From Leuconostoc palmae (lineage in GTDB: Bacteria; Bacillota; Bacilli; Lactobacillales; Lactobacillaceae): DNA of 64,000 nt. Location of the stretch: NCBI RefSeq assembly GCF_019656075.1, contig NZ_BPKZ01000005.1, positions 1-64,000 of the forward strand. The letters are read 5' to 3'. Made by a program: the position numbers and the translations under genes. Shown here in pieces: positions 16,096 to 24,724 of the stretch (position 1 is the stretch's first letter; each line of letters starts with the position of its first letter). The notes under the pieces were generated by a model. That model did not search any database and was not told where the DNA came from. It was given only the letters and a program-made list of their open reading frames with translations.

Positions 16096-17449
16096 AACTT
16101 TCTGGATTCGGTGTGGTTAGTGCATTATTGTGAATATAACTTCGAAATTCTTTAAAAGTATCTGCAAAAAGTTCATCAGGTTCTATACTTAACATGTCTT
16201 TAGGAAAAAAGAATCGTTTATCAAAAGAAACTTGACCTTTGATAGCGGCTACTAAAGGTGAAAGTTTTGATAATTCTCGATGTGTACCATCACCAAGTAA
16301 AAAGTCAATTTGTGTACGTGGCTTAGCTACATTTGGGTTATAGTCATCATATGGTAAATCAAAGGCTTTATTACGTGCTGTATAGTAATGGGGGTTATAT
16401 CCTGTATAAGCAACTAATTTTTCTAGATTATCGATAAGAGGTTCAGTATTATCGTCCATAACAATTGACTTTAATGGCTTACGATTTAAAAATCGTTGCG
16501 ATAAATCGGACAGTATGGCATCAGGGTGTTCGCGCCACATTGAAATATAAGTCATGAAAACATTATCGTCCAATTTAAGATAATCGCCAACACTGAGAGT
16601 TTGACCACTAAATAGTGGTTGGAGAAGTGGTCCAACGAAATTTCTTTCATTTGTATGGCTATCTAAGTATAATACTTTAGCACGATGTAATAAATGTTCG
16701 AGTAGGACTTCCATACCACGTGAGACAGGGTGAAAATATACCTGTAAATACATCTGATAACGGCTGACCACATAATCTTCAACAGCGTGCATGCCTGCAA
16801 TATCAAATGCAATACCACTGTGTGTTGGTCGCATGGTGCGTAGAATGCGATCAATGTCAAATTCACCATATTTAGTACCTGTATAATAAGCATCTCGAAG
16901 CAAATAGTCCATACGATCAACATCGAGTTGACTCGAAATAAGTTGAACAACCTGTTGATTAGGATATGTTTTAGCAATAACGCTAGCTACTTTATTTGGG
17001 AAATCAGGAGATACTTTTGATAACACAGCATTGATTTCTGTTGGTCCGGTAATAATAGCTCGTGTCATTGCTTCATGATCAGTGTTAAACAGATGTTCAA
17101 ACGTATGTGAAAATGCACCATGTCCAATATCGTGTAACAATGCTGCGGTTAACGTTAATAATCGTTCATCTGTTTGCCAAAGACCATCATCTAATTTTTT
17201 TGAAGCATAATATTGTCCAAAGTGTTCGGTTATACGTCTAGCAATTTCATAGGCTCCCACAGAATGCCCGAATCGAGAATGTTCAGCACCGTGAAAGACA
17301 GTTGCACTGATACCTAATTGCTGAACACGTCGTAATCGCTGAAATTCGGATGTATTAATCAAATCTAATATAACGCGATCTTGAACATGAATAAAATTAT
17401 GTATTGGGTCGCGTAACACTTTTTCGTTTTGTAATTTTTCTAGAATCAT
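16094..17449 (-). CDS. HD-domain phosphohydrolase (dGTPase-like, YwfO type)
   Basis: This is a 451-aa cytosolic metal-dependent phosphohydrolase. RLRRVQQLG, HSRFGHSVGAYEIARR and LLHDIGHGAFSHTFEH give the H...HD...D pattern of the HD superfamily; LDVDRMDYLLRDAYYTG carries the last Asp. The length and motifs fit the YwfO/SAMHD1-like group, which hydrolyses (d)NTPs. The exact substrate is not visible. The start is ATG 17449. It converges on the MFS gene. Confidence 0.9.
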   Translation of the reverse strand: MILEKLQNEKVLRDPIHNFIHVQDRVILDLINTSEFQRLRRVQQLGISATVFHGAEHSRFGHSVGAYEIARRITEHFGQYYASKKLDDGLWQTDERLLTLTAALLHDIGHGAFSHTFEHLFNTDHEAMTRAIITGPTEINAVLSKVSPDFPNKVASVIAKTYPNQQVVQLISSQLDVDRMDYLLRDAYYTGTKYGEFDIDRILRTMRPTHSGIAFDIAGMHAVEDYVVSRYQMYLQVYFHPVSRGMEVLLEHLLHRAKVLYLDSHTNERNFVGPLLQPLFSGQTLSVGDYLKLDDNVFMTYISMWREHPDAILSDLSQRFLNRKPLKSIVMDDNTEPLIDNLEKLVAYTGYNPHYYTARNKAFDLPYDDYNPNVAKPRTQIDFLLGDGTHRELSKLSPLVAAIKGQVSFDKRFFFPKDMLSIEPDELFADTFKEFRSYIHNNALTTPNPES

Positions 17450-17566
17450 GATTTACCCTCTACTTGATTAAGTATATTATAATAGAAAAAGAATTAAATT
17501 AATAATAAAAGTTTAATTATGCTTATTCTTATAGGGATATGTAAGCATTATTGATGGAGAATTTAC

Positions 17567-18016
17567 ATGACAGATGTTGACCAAAGACCAATTGATGTTT
17601 TACTAAAAACGACTATTAGGCAAGAAAATGAATTTGAAGAATTTCAATTACATGCTGATGGACTCATGTATCGAAAAAACAACAATTTATTTATCAAATA
17701 TAGTGAGCATTTGGAAGGACAAAACGATACACAGGTGCTTTTTAAAATTAAAAATAAAACAGTCCGACTAAATCGTAGTGGCGATAGTAACACAAAATTA
17801 ATTTTCACACAAAATGAGTTATTATCTGCAACATATCAGACTGCGGCTGGACAGATGCAATTAGAAACAAAAACAGAGCTACTAGATGTCTCACTTAGTG
17901 AAGATTATTCTCATGGTACGATTAAAATTAACTATCAACTGTTTGCTCAAAATGCTCTAATTGGTCAGTATGAGGTTTTCTTGCAATTTACTGATAAATC
18001 TAGTAAACTTAATTAG
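17567..18016 (+). CDS. DUF1934 beta-barrel protein (YwiB-like)
   Basis: This 149-aa protein is rich in beta strands. It has the features of DUF1934/YwiB: an N-terminal IDVLLKTTIRQ strand, RLNRSGDSNTKLIFTQNE in the middle, and a GTIKINYQLFAQNALIGQYEV C-terminal strand pair resembling calycin folds. The function is unknown. It is followed after 25 nt by rpoE; in Bacillus ywiB is also close to rpoE, with argS between, which supports the assignment. Confidence 0.8.
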   Translation: MTDVDQRPIDVLLKTTIRQENEFEEFQLHADGLMYRKNNNLFIKYSEHLEGQNDTQVLFKIKNKTVRLNRSGDSNTKLIFTQNELLSATYQTAAGQMQLETKTELLDVSLSEDYSHGTIKINYQLFAQNALIGQYEVFLQFTDKSSKLN

Positions 18017-18041
18017 TTAGAAACTCGAAAGGACGTGCACT

Positions 18042-18623
18042 ATGGCACTCAAACAATTAGGCAATCACCCAAAAGAAGAATTAGCATTGGTTGAAATTGC
18101 AACTGCAATTTTGGAAGAACATAGGGCGGTCATGCCATTTAGCTCTTTAGTTCAAGAAATTCAGGACTTTTTGGAAATCGATGCAGAGACGTTCAAGTCA
18201 CGTCTCTCACAATTTTATACAGAACTTAATACAGATGGTTCATTTATCTCGTTGGGTAATAACGAGTGGGGACTGCGCTCATGGTATCCTGTAGATGCTA
18301 TTGATGAATCAATTCATGAGATGGATGATGATGACGATACACCAAAACGTAAAAAATCTGCTAAAAAGGTCAATGTCTTTGCCGATTCATCTGCCGATGA
18401 TGATGTAATTGATTATAACGATGACGATCCTGAAGATGAAGAATTTGGTGAAGTAGCTGAAGAAGAAACTGAAGTTGATACTGATGACACTGATGTGGAA
18501 GTAGAAGACAGTGAAGAAGATGACATCGTAGTTGGTGATGATGAAAACATTGATGATAATTTATCAGAACTGGCTGGCACAAATGATTTAGATGATCTGA
18601 GTGACGGAGATATAGAAAAGTAA
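18042..18623 (+). CDS. rpoE: DNA-directed RNA polymerase delta subunit
   Basis: RpoE (delta) is an accessory RNA polymerase subunit of Firmicutes that promotes recycling and promoter selectivity. Residues about 1-90 are the HARE-type folded domain (ELALVEIATAILEE, FSSLVQEIQDFLEID, NNEWGLRSWYP). The rest (about 95-193) is an unstructured, extremely acidic Asp/Glu tail, preceded by the basic patch KRKKSAKK. The length of 193 aa is in the family range. A terminator follows at once. Confidence 0.96.
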   Translation: MALKQLGNHPKEELALVEIATAILEEHRAVMPFSSLVQEIQDFLEIDAETFKSRLSQFYTELNTDGSFISLGNNEWGLRSWYPVDAIDESIHEMDDDDDTPKRKKSAKKVNVFADSSADDDVIDYNDDDPEDEEFGEVAEEETEVDTDDTDVEVEDSEEDDIVVGDDENIDDNLSELAGTNDLDDLSDGDIEK

Positions 18624-18649
18624 AAACCATGTTTTCATGGTTTTTTTTT
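18622..18649 (+). terminator. Terminator of rpoE
   Basis: AAAAACCATG, loop TTTT, CATGGTTTTT and further T residues directly after the stop codon. Confidence 0.92.
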
Positions 18650-18720
18650 GTTATAAACGTTGATATTAAAGTGTTTTCTGTTGTAATTACAAATGTAATA
18701 AAAAAAGTTAGAAAAAAGGG

Positions 18721-18749
18721 TTGCTTTTTTTATGGAATGTCTGTAATAT
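18721..18749 (+). promoter_or_regulatory. Probable promoter of the tRNA gene
   Basis: TTGCTT (18721-18726) and TAATAT (18744-18749) are 17 bp apart, about 25 nt before the tRNA. Confidence 0.45.
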
Positions 18750-18773
18750 ATATAAATGTGCTAAGGCATGTTT

Positions 18774-18847
18774 GCTCCTTTAACTCAGTTGGTTAGAGTA
18801 GGGGATTTTTAATCCCAAGGTCCTCGGTTCGAGTCCGAGAGGGAGCA
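18774..18847 (+). tRNA. tRNA-Lys(TTT), atypical
   Basis: A full cloverleaf can be drawn by hand: acceptor GCTCCTT with AGGGAGC (one G-U), D arm ACTC/GAGT with loop AGTTGGTTA, anticodon arm GGGGA/TCCCA with loop TTTTTAA (anticodon TTT at 18808-18810), T arm CTCGG TTCGAGT CCGAG, and discriminator A. Pair 27-43 is G-A, a mismatch. No CCA is encoded; the DNA continues CTG after the discriminator. It is a single gene with its own promoter and terminator. It may be a second, divergent tRNA-Lys. Confidence 0.8.
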
Positions 18848-18882
18848 CTGATATAACTGTCAGGAGACCTTTGGGATATTCC

Positions 18883-18920
18883 AAAAAAAGCAAGTAACTT
18901 CAAGTTACTTGCTTTTTTTT
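18883..18920 (+). terminator. Terminator after the tRNA
   Basis: GCAAGTAACTT (18890-18900) and AAGTTACTTGC (18902-18912) form a long stem flanked by A and T runs. Between it and the next promoter (18921-19050) I see nothing recognisable. Confidence 0.9.
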
Positions 18921-19050
18921 TATAAAAATAAAGAACAATATTGTAATACATTACAGCTTCCAACAGAATCGATAATCTAAAATCTATTTTTGGCATTCAA
19001 ACAGTAATCAGTTATCGGATTATATGTTCTATTTGTAATAAAAATATCAG

Positions 19051-19345
19051 TTGCAAATTTAATTGAAGCATAGTATCATTGTTTAGAAGCATTGAGACGG
19101 ACACGTAGTTATAATTCTTTTATAGAGACATCACGTTTGGTGGAAGTGGTGATAGTATATAACGAAAAACTACCGTTGATGCATAATATGATTAAGTATT
19201 AATCTGAAAGTATTGTCGGAGTAATTAGCCGTTATCCTAATTTTTTCAAGAAGCTTTGCTTAAGTAAGAGCATTGCTAAAAATTGGGTGGTACCGCGCAA
19301 AAGCGCCCCTGTGGTAAATTAGTTTTTATCACAGGGGCGCTTTTT
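19051..19345 (+). promoter_or_regulatory. T-box leader of an amino-acid permease gene
   Basis: Promoter TTGCAA (19051-19056), 17 bp, TATCAT (19074-19079). The leader has a long Stem I (apical loop GTTTGGTGGAAG near 19134-19145). It then has the T-box core TTGGGTGGTACCGCG (19283-19297), which pairs with uncharged tRNA, and a strong terminator AGCGCCCCTGTG/CACAGGGGCGCT (19302-19313 / 19330-19341) plus five T. A plausible specifier loop (GAAAAACTACCG near 19164-19175) does not give one clear codon: AAC, ACT and CTA all fit, so the sensed amino acid is left open. Confidence 0.92.
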
Positions 19346-19392
19346 GTTGCAATCACTTGACTATTGTCACAAAGTATAATAAAGGAAAAAAT

Positions 19393-20769
19393 ATGGCAAA
19401 AAAAGTTAGTGGCGAACTAAATAGAGATTTATCATCAAATCAAATGCAAATGATTGCTTTGGGTGGCACAATAGGTGTTGGGTTATTTATGGGTTCTTCA
19501 TCCACAATTAAGTGGACAGGTATATCTGTTATATTAGCATATGCTCTAGCTGGTGTTGTGCTCTATTTGGTCATGCGTGCACTTGGTGAAATGCTTTACG
19601 TTGATCCTACAGTGGGTTCTTTTGCAAATTATGCCACAAAATATATCCATCCACTTGCTGGATATCTAACAGTATGGTCTAATGTATTTCAATGGTTAAC
19701 TGTAGGTGTTTCGGAAACCATTGCTGTTGGTCTGTATTTAAGATATTGGTTCCCAGGAATTCCTGATTGGATAACTGGTATTGTTGTTTTGTTGATACTC
19801 ACATTAGCTAACTTATCAACAGTTAAAGCATACGGCAATATGGAAACATGGTTTTCAATGGTAAAAGTTATAACAATCATTTTGATGATTATACTTGGAT
19901 TTTTAGTTATTTTATTGGGATTTGGGAATGGATGGCATCCGATCGGATTTTCAAACTTATGGCGACATGGTCCATTTTTTGCTGATGGATTTAATGGGTT
20001 TATGTTTGCCCTTGCAATAGTCATGACATCATATCAAGGGATAGAGATTATAGGAATTACGGCTGGTGAAACTGAAAATCCGAAACATGCTATTGTTGCT
20101 GCAATACGATCTATTGTTGCCCGAATTTTAATTTTTTATATAGGTGCGATTTTCGTTATTGTAACCATCTACCCTTGGAACAAGCTTGATCAATTAGGAT
20201 CACCTTTCGTGGAGACATTTTCACGTGTTGGTGTGACAGCTGCAGCTGGTATTATTAATTTTGTGATGCTAACAGCAGCGATGTCTGCTTTAAATTCAGG
20301 TATTTTCAGTTCTAGTCGTATGTTGTATACTCTAGCTCTAAACAAGGAACTGTCTCCTAAATTTTTAAAGTTGTCAAAACATCGTGTGCCTACATTGCCT
20401 GTGTTAGCAATGTCTACTGGTATTTTGCTTGGTATTATCTTGAACGCCATATTGCCATTGTTTTGGAATGGTAGTGCCAATATATTTGTTATAGTCTATT
20501 CAGCAAGTACGCTTCCAGGAATGATTCCATGGTTTGTTATACTTTTGAGTCAAATTAAATTTAGGCATGAAAACAAAGCGCATATGGCAGAACATCCTTT
20601 CAAAATGCCATTTGCACCCTATACAAATTATTTTGCCATTATTATGTTATTGGTAACGTTAGCCTATATGTTAGTTAATCCAGATACCAGAATACCTTTA
20701 TTGGTAGGTTTGACATTCTTGATCATTATGTCTATAGTTTTCTTCCTAACACGAAAAAGACACTCATAA
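19393..20769 (+). CDS. Amino-acid permease, AAT family (APC superfamily)
   Basis: This 458-aa integral membrane protein has 12 helices. RDLSSNQMQMIALGGTIGVGLFMGSS is the hallmark TM1 of the AAT family, and GEMLYVDPTVGSFANYA follows in TM2-3. TSYQGIEIIGITAGETENP and SGIFSSSRMLYTLA are also family motifs. The substrate cannot be read from sequence; close relatives carry amino acids such as proline, histidine or GABA. The start is ATG 19393 behind AAAGGAAA, not the earlier ATT/ATA codons in frame. Control by the T-box leader means it is made when one amino acid is scarce. Confidence 0.9.
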   Translation: MAKKVSGELNRDLSSNQMQMIALGGTIGVGLFMGSSSTIKWTGISVILAYALAGVVLYLVMRALGEMLYVDPTVGSFANYATKYIHPLAGYLTVWSNVFQWLTVGVSETIAVGLYLRYWFPGIPDWITGIVVLLILTLANLSTVKAYGNMETWFSMVKVITIILMIILGFLVILLGFGNGWHPIGFSNLWRHGPFFADGFNGFMFALAIVMTSYQGIEIIGITAGETENPKHAIVAAIRSIVARILIFYIGAIFVIVTIYPWNKLDQLGSPFVETFSRVGVTAAAGIINFVMLTAAMSALNSGIFSSSRMLYTLALNKELSPKFLKLSKHRVPTLPVLAMSTGILLGIILNAILPLFWNGSANIFVIVYSASTLPGMIPWFVILLSQIKFRHENKAHMAEHPFKMPFAPYTNYFAIIMLLVTLAYMLVNPDTRIPLLVGLTFLIIMSIVFFLTRKRHS

Positions 20770-20870
20770 AAATATAGCTTGTCTCGACTTGTAGATGGCA
20801 TAAATGATAAAATAATACGAGAATAATGACTTGGAGGGAATAACCTTAGATTTTTAAGGGTTTTTATAAA

Positions 20871-21917
20871 ATGAAAATAGCAATAGATGCAATGGGCGGT
20901 GATTTTGCACCACTTGAAATCGTTAAAGGTGTCGAGATGGCTCGAGATCGTTATATGGATATCGAGTTTCAACTATATGGTACTCAATCTGCAGTTGAGC
21001 CATTAATCAAAAATTTAGAGAGAATTGAATTCATTCCAACAACAGAAGTAATTGAAATGGGCGATGAACCTGTAAAAGCCATGCGTCATAAAAAGGATTC
21101 TTCTATGGTTCGAGCTGCACTAGCAGTAAAAGAAGGACGAGCAGATGCATTGTTTAGTGCCGGAAATACTGGTGCGCTTTTATCAAGTGCAATTTTTTTG
21201 GTAGGTCGTATTAAAGGGGTTGATAGGCCAGCATTAGCAACGGCATTACCTAGCTTTGGCGGAACACATGATCAGTTTGTTTTTATGGATTTAGGTGCTA
21301 ATGCTGAGAGTAAAGCAGCACATTTATATCAATATGGTATTTTAGGTAGCTTCTATGCTTCACATGTTTTAAACATAAACAACCCCTCTGTTCGTTTATT
21401 AAATAACGGTGCAGAAGAAGATAAAGGGGATGAAGTGCATAAGTCAGCACATCAGCTGATGAAGCATTCACCTGCTTTTAATTTTCTTGGTAATATTGAA
21501 GCAAGAGAATTATTAGAAGGAACTGCAGATGTTGTAGTTGCAGATGGTTTCTCAGGAAATGCAGCTTTAAAAGCTACGGAAGGAACTGCCTTGATGATGC
21601 TTAAGCAAATTAAACAAGCTATACTATCTTCAGGTCTAAAAGGAAAAATTGGTGGACTTTTACTTAAGCCAGCATTCAAGTCAATTCAGAAAAAATTAGA
21701 TTATAACGAAGCCGGTGGCGCTGTTATTTTAGGTGTTAAAGCACCAGTGGTTAAGACCCATGGGTCAGCAAAAGCAAACGCTGTTGCCAATACAATGGGA
21801 CAAATAAAAACCATGATAGACAATCAATTAATTTTGGATATTCAAAACTATATCAGTGAACACAGTGAAGAACTGAAAGCTGGGAAAGAGATGATCACTT
21901 CAGAAATGAATCGTTAA
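20871..21917 (+). CDS. plsX: Phosphate acyltransferase PlsX
   Basis: PlsX converts acyl-ACP to acyl-phosphate, the first step of phospholipid synthesis with PlsY. The 348-aa protein starts MKIAIDAMGGDFAPLEIVKG, contains SMVRAALAVKEGRADALFSAGNTGALL, GANAE and VVADGFSGN, and ends with the usual GGAVILGVKAPVVKTHGSA region. An AAGGG lies 10 nt upstream of ATG 20871. It is followed after 43 nt by an acyl-carrier-protein gene, a common pairing. Confidence 0.97.
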   Translation: MKIAIDAMGGDFAPLEIVKGVEMARDRYMDIEFQLYGTQSAVEPLIKNLERIEFIPTTEVIEMGDEPVKAMRHKKDSSMVRAALAVKEGRADALFSAGNTGALLSSAIFLVGRIKGVDRPALATALPSFGGTHDQFVFMDLGANAESKAAHLYQYGILGSFYASHVLNINNPSVRLLNNGAEEDKGDEVHKSAHQLMKHSPAFNFLGNIEARELLEGTADVVVADGFSGNAALKATEGTALMMLKQIKQAILSSGLKGKIGGLLLKPAFKSIQKKLDYNEAGGAVILGVKAPVVKTHGSAKANAVANTMGQIKTMIDNQLILDIQNYISEHSEELKAGKEMITSEMNR

Positions 21918-21960
21918 TGTATTTTTGATTTATGGTTATCATTATTGGAGGTTATTTTAC

Positions 21961-22209
21961 ATGATTATGGAGAGAGAGGCTGTCTATAATATGATGGCTG
22001 ATGAAATTGCAACAAGATTTAATGTGAAACGTGAGTCAATTACACCAAAATTAAATTTTCTCACAGACGTAGATGCAGATTCAATTGATTTTGTGGAACT
22101 TGTTTTAGAAGTTGAAGATATGTTTAACGTCAGTATTTCCGATGATGACGCAGAAAATTTGACAACTTTGGAACAAACAGTTGATTATATTGTGAACCAT
22201 CAAAAATAG
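21961..22209 (+). CDS. acpP: Acyl carrier protein
   Basis: ACP carries growing fatty acyl chains on a phosphopantetheine arm. The 82-aa acidic protein has DADSIDFVELVLEVEDMF, where the Ser of DSI is the attachment site. The start is ATG 21961 with TTGGAGG 9 nt upstream; an in-frame ATG at 21967 is a less likely alternative. It is cotranscribed with plsX. This may be a second ACP, since the fab cluster is not in the window. Confidence 0.93.
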   Translation: MIMEREAVYNMMADEIATRFNVKRESITPKLNFLTDVDADSIDFVELVLEVEDMFNVSISDDDAENLTTLEQTVDYIVNHQK

Positions 22210-22210
22210 A

Positions 22211-22515
22211 TTGACACTTACTATATATCAGTATATAATCATCATCAAGTTAATCAAATTAAGTGGTGAGTAGAGTAGTATTTTAAGATTTGTCAAGAGA
22301 GCTGTGTATGGTGAAAACAGTCAAATCTATGTATGAAAATGTAACACATGAGCTAGTAAAAGCTAGTGATTCGGATGGAATCGATACATTCCAATAGTTT
22401 ATATAACTATAGACTCTAGAGGTGGCCGTTCCATTGGGCTATAAAGACGGGTGGTACCACGCTTAGCGTCCCGACAAGAATTTATTGAATTCTTGTCGGG
22501 ATGTTTTATTTTTGA
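22211..22515 (+). promoter_or_regulatory. T-box leader of the fRMsr gene, probably methionine
   Basis: A perfect promoter, TTGACA (22211-22216), 17 bp, TATAAT (22234-22239), precedes a T-box RNA. Stem I includes AGATTTG/CAAATCT and apical loop GTATGGTGAAAA. The T-box core is ACGGGTGGTACCACG (about 22447-22461). The terminator stem is 13 bp (22470-22482 / 22488-22500) with a T-rich tail. The likely specifier side reads ATGTATGAAAATG after CAAATCT, so ATG (Met) is the best candidate; this agrees with the downstream gene but is not proven. Confidence 0.9.
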
Positions 22516-22542
22516 TTAATAAAAAATGTATTGGAGAAGAAG

Positions 22543-23016
22543 ATGTCAGGAACAAAGCATACACCGTTATTATCACAATTATTATCAACTTGGATTGAGG
22601 GAGAAAAAAGTGAAGAATATCCTTTAGCAAACCTATCCAATGCTATTGGCATTATTTATCAAAACATATCAGATATTAATTGGGTAGGATTTTATTTATT
22701 CAATCAAAAAAATAATGAACTAGTATTAGGACCCTTTATAGGAAAACCTGCTGTGGCTATTATAGCGCCTGGATCAGGTGTGGTAGGAAAGTCTTTTGTC
22801 GCATCTAAAACGATTGTGGTAGACGATGTACACAAATTTTCAGGGCATATTACCTGTGATGTAGACTCTAATTCGGAGATTGTGGTACCAATTATAGATA
22901 AAAATGGAAATAAGATTGGTGTACTGGATATTGATTCACCATTACTAGCAAGATTTAAAAATGAAGAACAGTCTGAACTGGAACATTTTGTTCAAACGTT
23001 ACTCGAATATATTTAA
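22543..23016 (+). CDS. GAF-domain free methionine-(R)-sulfoxide reductase
   Basis: fRMsr reduces free L-methionine-(R)-sulfoxide to methionine with thioredoxin. The 157-aa protein is a single GAF domain with NWVGFYLF, VADVH-like VDDVHKFSGHITCD, SEIVVPI and IGVLDIDSP, all characteristic. It has only one cysteine, the one in HITCD; the two other cysteines usual in this family (in the PACV and GVCG positions) are valines (PAVAI, GVVG). It should therefore work without the normal resolving disulfide, if it works at all. The start is ATG 22543 behind GGAGAAG. Confidence 0.88.
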   Translation: MSGTKHTPLLSQLLSTWIEGEKSEEYPLANLSNAIGIIYQNISDINWVGFYLFNQKNNELVLGPFIGKPAVAIIAPGSGVVGKSFVASKTIVVDDVHKFSGHITCDVDSNSEIVVPIIDKNGNKIGVLDIDSPLLARFKNEEQSELEHFVQTLLEYI

Positions 23017-23209
23017 TTTAATTACTAGTGGTATGTGAGTTCACATAATAAATAGAAAACAATATAACCTAGAGAATTATTGGTGGTTGACTGTCTGTTA
23101 CTATTTCTAATGTCGATGTGCCTTATTTAACTAAGGTTAATTTTTGCGATAAGTTGTCCATATCTGTACAATTAACATTAAAATAGCTTTTAGAAAAAGG
23201 TGAATTACG

Positions 23210-24724
23210 ATGTGGCATACATTTATTGTGCGATATCCACAGTTTATAGCAGCGTTGTGGCAGCATATACAGTTGACAGTTATAGCGATTATTATTGCAT
23301 CATTGGTTGCAATACCATTAGCTATATGGTGTGAAAGACACCGACGGTATGCGGAATATTTTTTACAAATTACTGGCATCTTTCAAACACTACCCTCGCT
23401 TGCCATACTTGGACTGCTAATACCGCTTGTTGGTATTGGCAAACCTACTGCATTGATTGCTTTGATTATATATTCACTATTACCAATTTTTCAAAATACT
23501 TATTTAGGTTTGGCCAGTGTATCCCAAGGTGTTTTAGATGCTGGAAGAGCATTGGGATTATCGCAATCAAAAATTTTGAAAAAAATACAAATACCATTAG
23601 CTATGCCAAGTATTGTAGCTGGTATTAGAACAGCTACTGTACTCGTTATTGGAACAGCTACATTGGCTTCATTAATTGGTGCTGGAGGTTTAGGCGATTT
23701 TATTTTACTCGGCATTGACCGTAACAATACTGATTTAATTGTAATTGGAGCAATTGCTTCTGCTGTATTAGCTATTTTAGGTGGCTTACTAATTAATTTA
23801 TTGTCTCGCTTGAGAGGGTGGTTAAAAAACAGTATACTGATGTTTTTAACATTATTTTTTATAGGAGCAAGTGTCTTACCATATATTAGGACTGATAATA
23901 CATCTCAAACTATTACTATTGCAGGGAAATTAGGATCAGAACCAGAAATATTGATTAATATGTACGCTGACCTGATAAAACAAGATCAGCCCAAGACAAA
24001 AATTGTTTTAAAACCAAGCTTTGGTGTCACTTCATTTTTATATAAAGCATTAGAAAGTGATAGGATTGATATTTATCCAGAATTTACTGGAACAGTCACT
24101 GAATCTTTAGGGAAAAGTCCAGTTAAACTATCTCAGGGTGCTAATGCACAAATAACTTATGATGCAGCTAGAAAATTGGCGAATTCTCAAGGGATGACAT
24201 TAACAAAACCTATGAAATTTAATGATACATATGCGATTGCAGTAACTCAAATAAATGCTAAAAAATACCAGTTAGCCAATATTAGTGATTTATCTAAGTT
24301 ACCCAATTCAAAAGCGGGTATGACTGCAGAATTTCTTGATCGAGCTGATGGTATGCCTGGTATTGAAAAAAGTTATGGTTTGAAAATACTAACAGTTAGC
24401 TTGGATCCAGCGTTAAGGTATCAAGCTATTAAGCAAAACCAGGTTAATATTATTGATGCCTATTCAACAGATTCACAACTTGTGCAATATCATTTAAAGG
24501 TGTTAAATGATGATCGCCATTTTTTCCCAGTTTATCAAGGTGCTGGATTAATGAAAAGTACATTTGCAAAAGCAAATCCAAAAGTTGTTAAAGCCATCAA
24601 TAAGTTAGCTAATAAAATATCTAATACGGACATGCAAAAGATGAATTATGATGTCAATGTCAATCATCAAAATCCCGCCAAAGTTGCCAAAGAATATCTT
24701 GACAAGCAAGGATTAACTAAATAA
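23210..24724 (+). CDS. OpuC/EgtU-like ABC permease fused to substrate-binding domain
   Basis: Residues about 1-200 are an ABC permease domain with five or six helices and the EAA-type loop GVLDAGRALGLSQSKILKKIQIPLAMP. Residues about 230-504 are a ProX/OpuBC-type binding domain (DIYPEFTGTVTESL, NIIDAYSTDSQL, LNDDRHFFPVYQGAG). This fused layout is known from osmoprotectant and ergothioneine importers of Firmicutes. The ABC ATPase normally encoded next to it is absent on both sides. The ligand may be betaine, carnitine, choline or ergothioneine; aromatic-cage residues cannot be assigned by eye. Confidence 0.88.
   Translation: MWHTFIVRYPQFIAALWQHIQLTVIAIIIASLVAIPLAIWCERHRRYAEYFLQITGIFQTLPSLAILGLLIPLVGIGKPTALIALIIYSLLPIFQNTYLGLASVSQGVLDAGRALGLSQSKILKKIQIPLAMPSIVAGIRTATVLVIGTATLASLIGAGGLGDFILLGIDRNNTDLIVIGAIASAVLAILGGLLINLLSRLRGWLKNSILMFLTLFFIGASVLPYIRTDNTSQTITIAGKLGSEPEILINMYADLIKQDQPKTKIVLKPSFGVTSFLYKALESDRIDIYPEFTGTVTESLGKSPVKLSQGANAQITYDAARKLANSQGMTLTKPMKFNDTYAIAVTQINAKKYQLANISDLSKLPNSKAGMTAEFLDRADGMPGIEKSYGLKILTVSLDPALRYQAIKQNQVNIIDAYSTDSQLVQYHLKVLNDDRHFFPVYQGAGLMKSTFAKANPKVVKAINKLANKISNTDMQKMNYDVNVNHQNPAKVAKEYLDKQGLTK

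Noticed and set aside
18370-18630. His/Gln/Leu-rich minus-strand ORF
   Set aside because: It is a shadow of the acidic, repetitive tail of rpoE.
18793-18996. 67-codon minus-strand ORF with SAPSRTRTEDLGIKN
   Set aside because: This is the familiar translation of a tRNA gene on the opposite strand.
23017-23209. Possible remnant of an ABC ATPase before the OpuC-like gene
   Set aside because: I read the three plus-strand frames and found no Walker, signature or CBS-domain fragment; only short unrelated ORFs are present.
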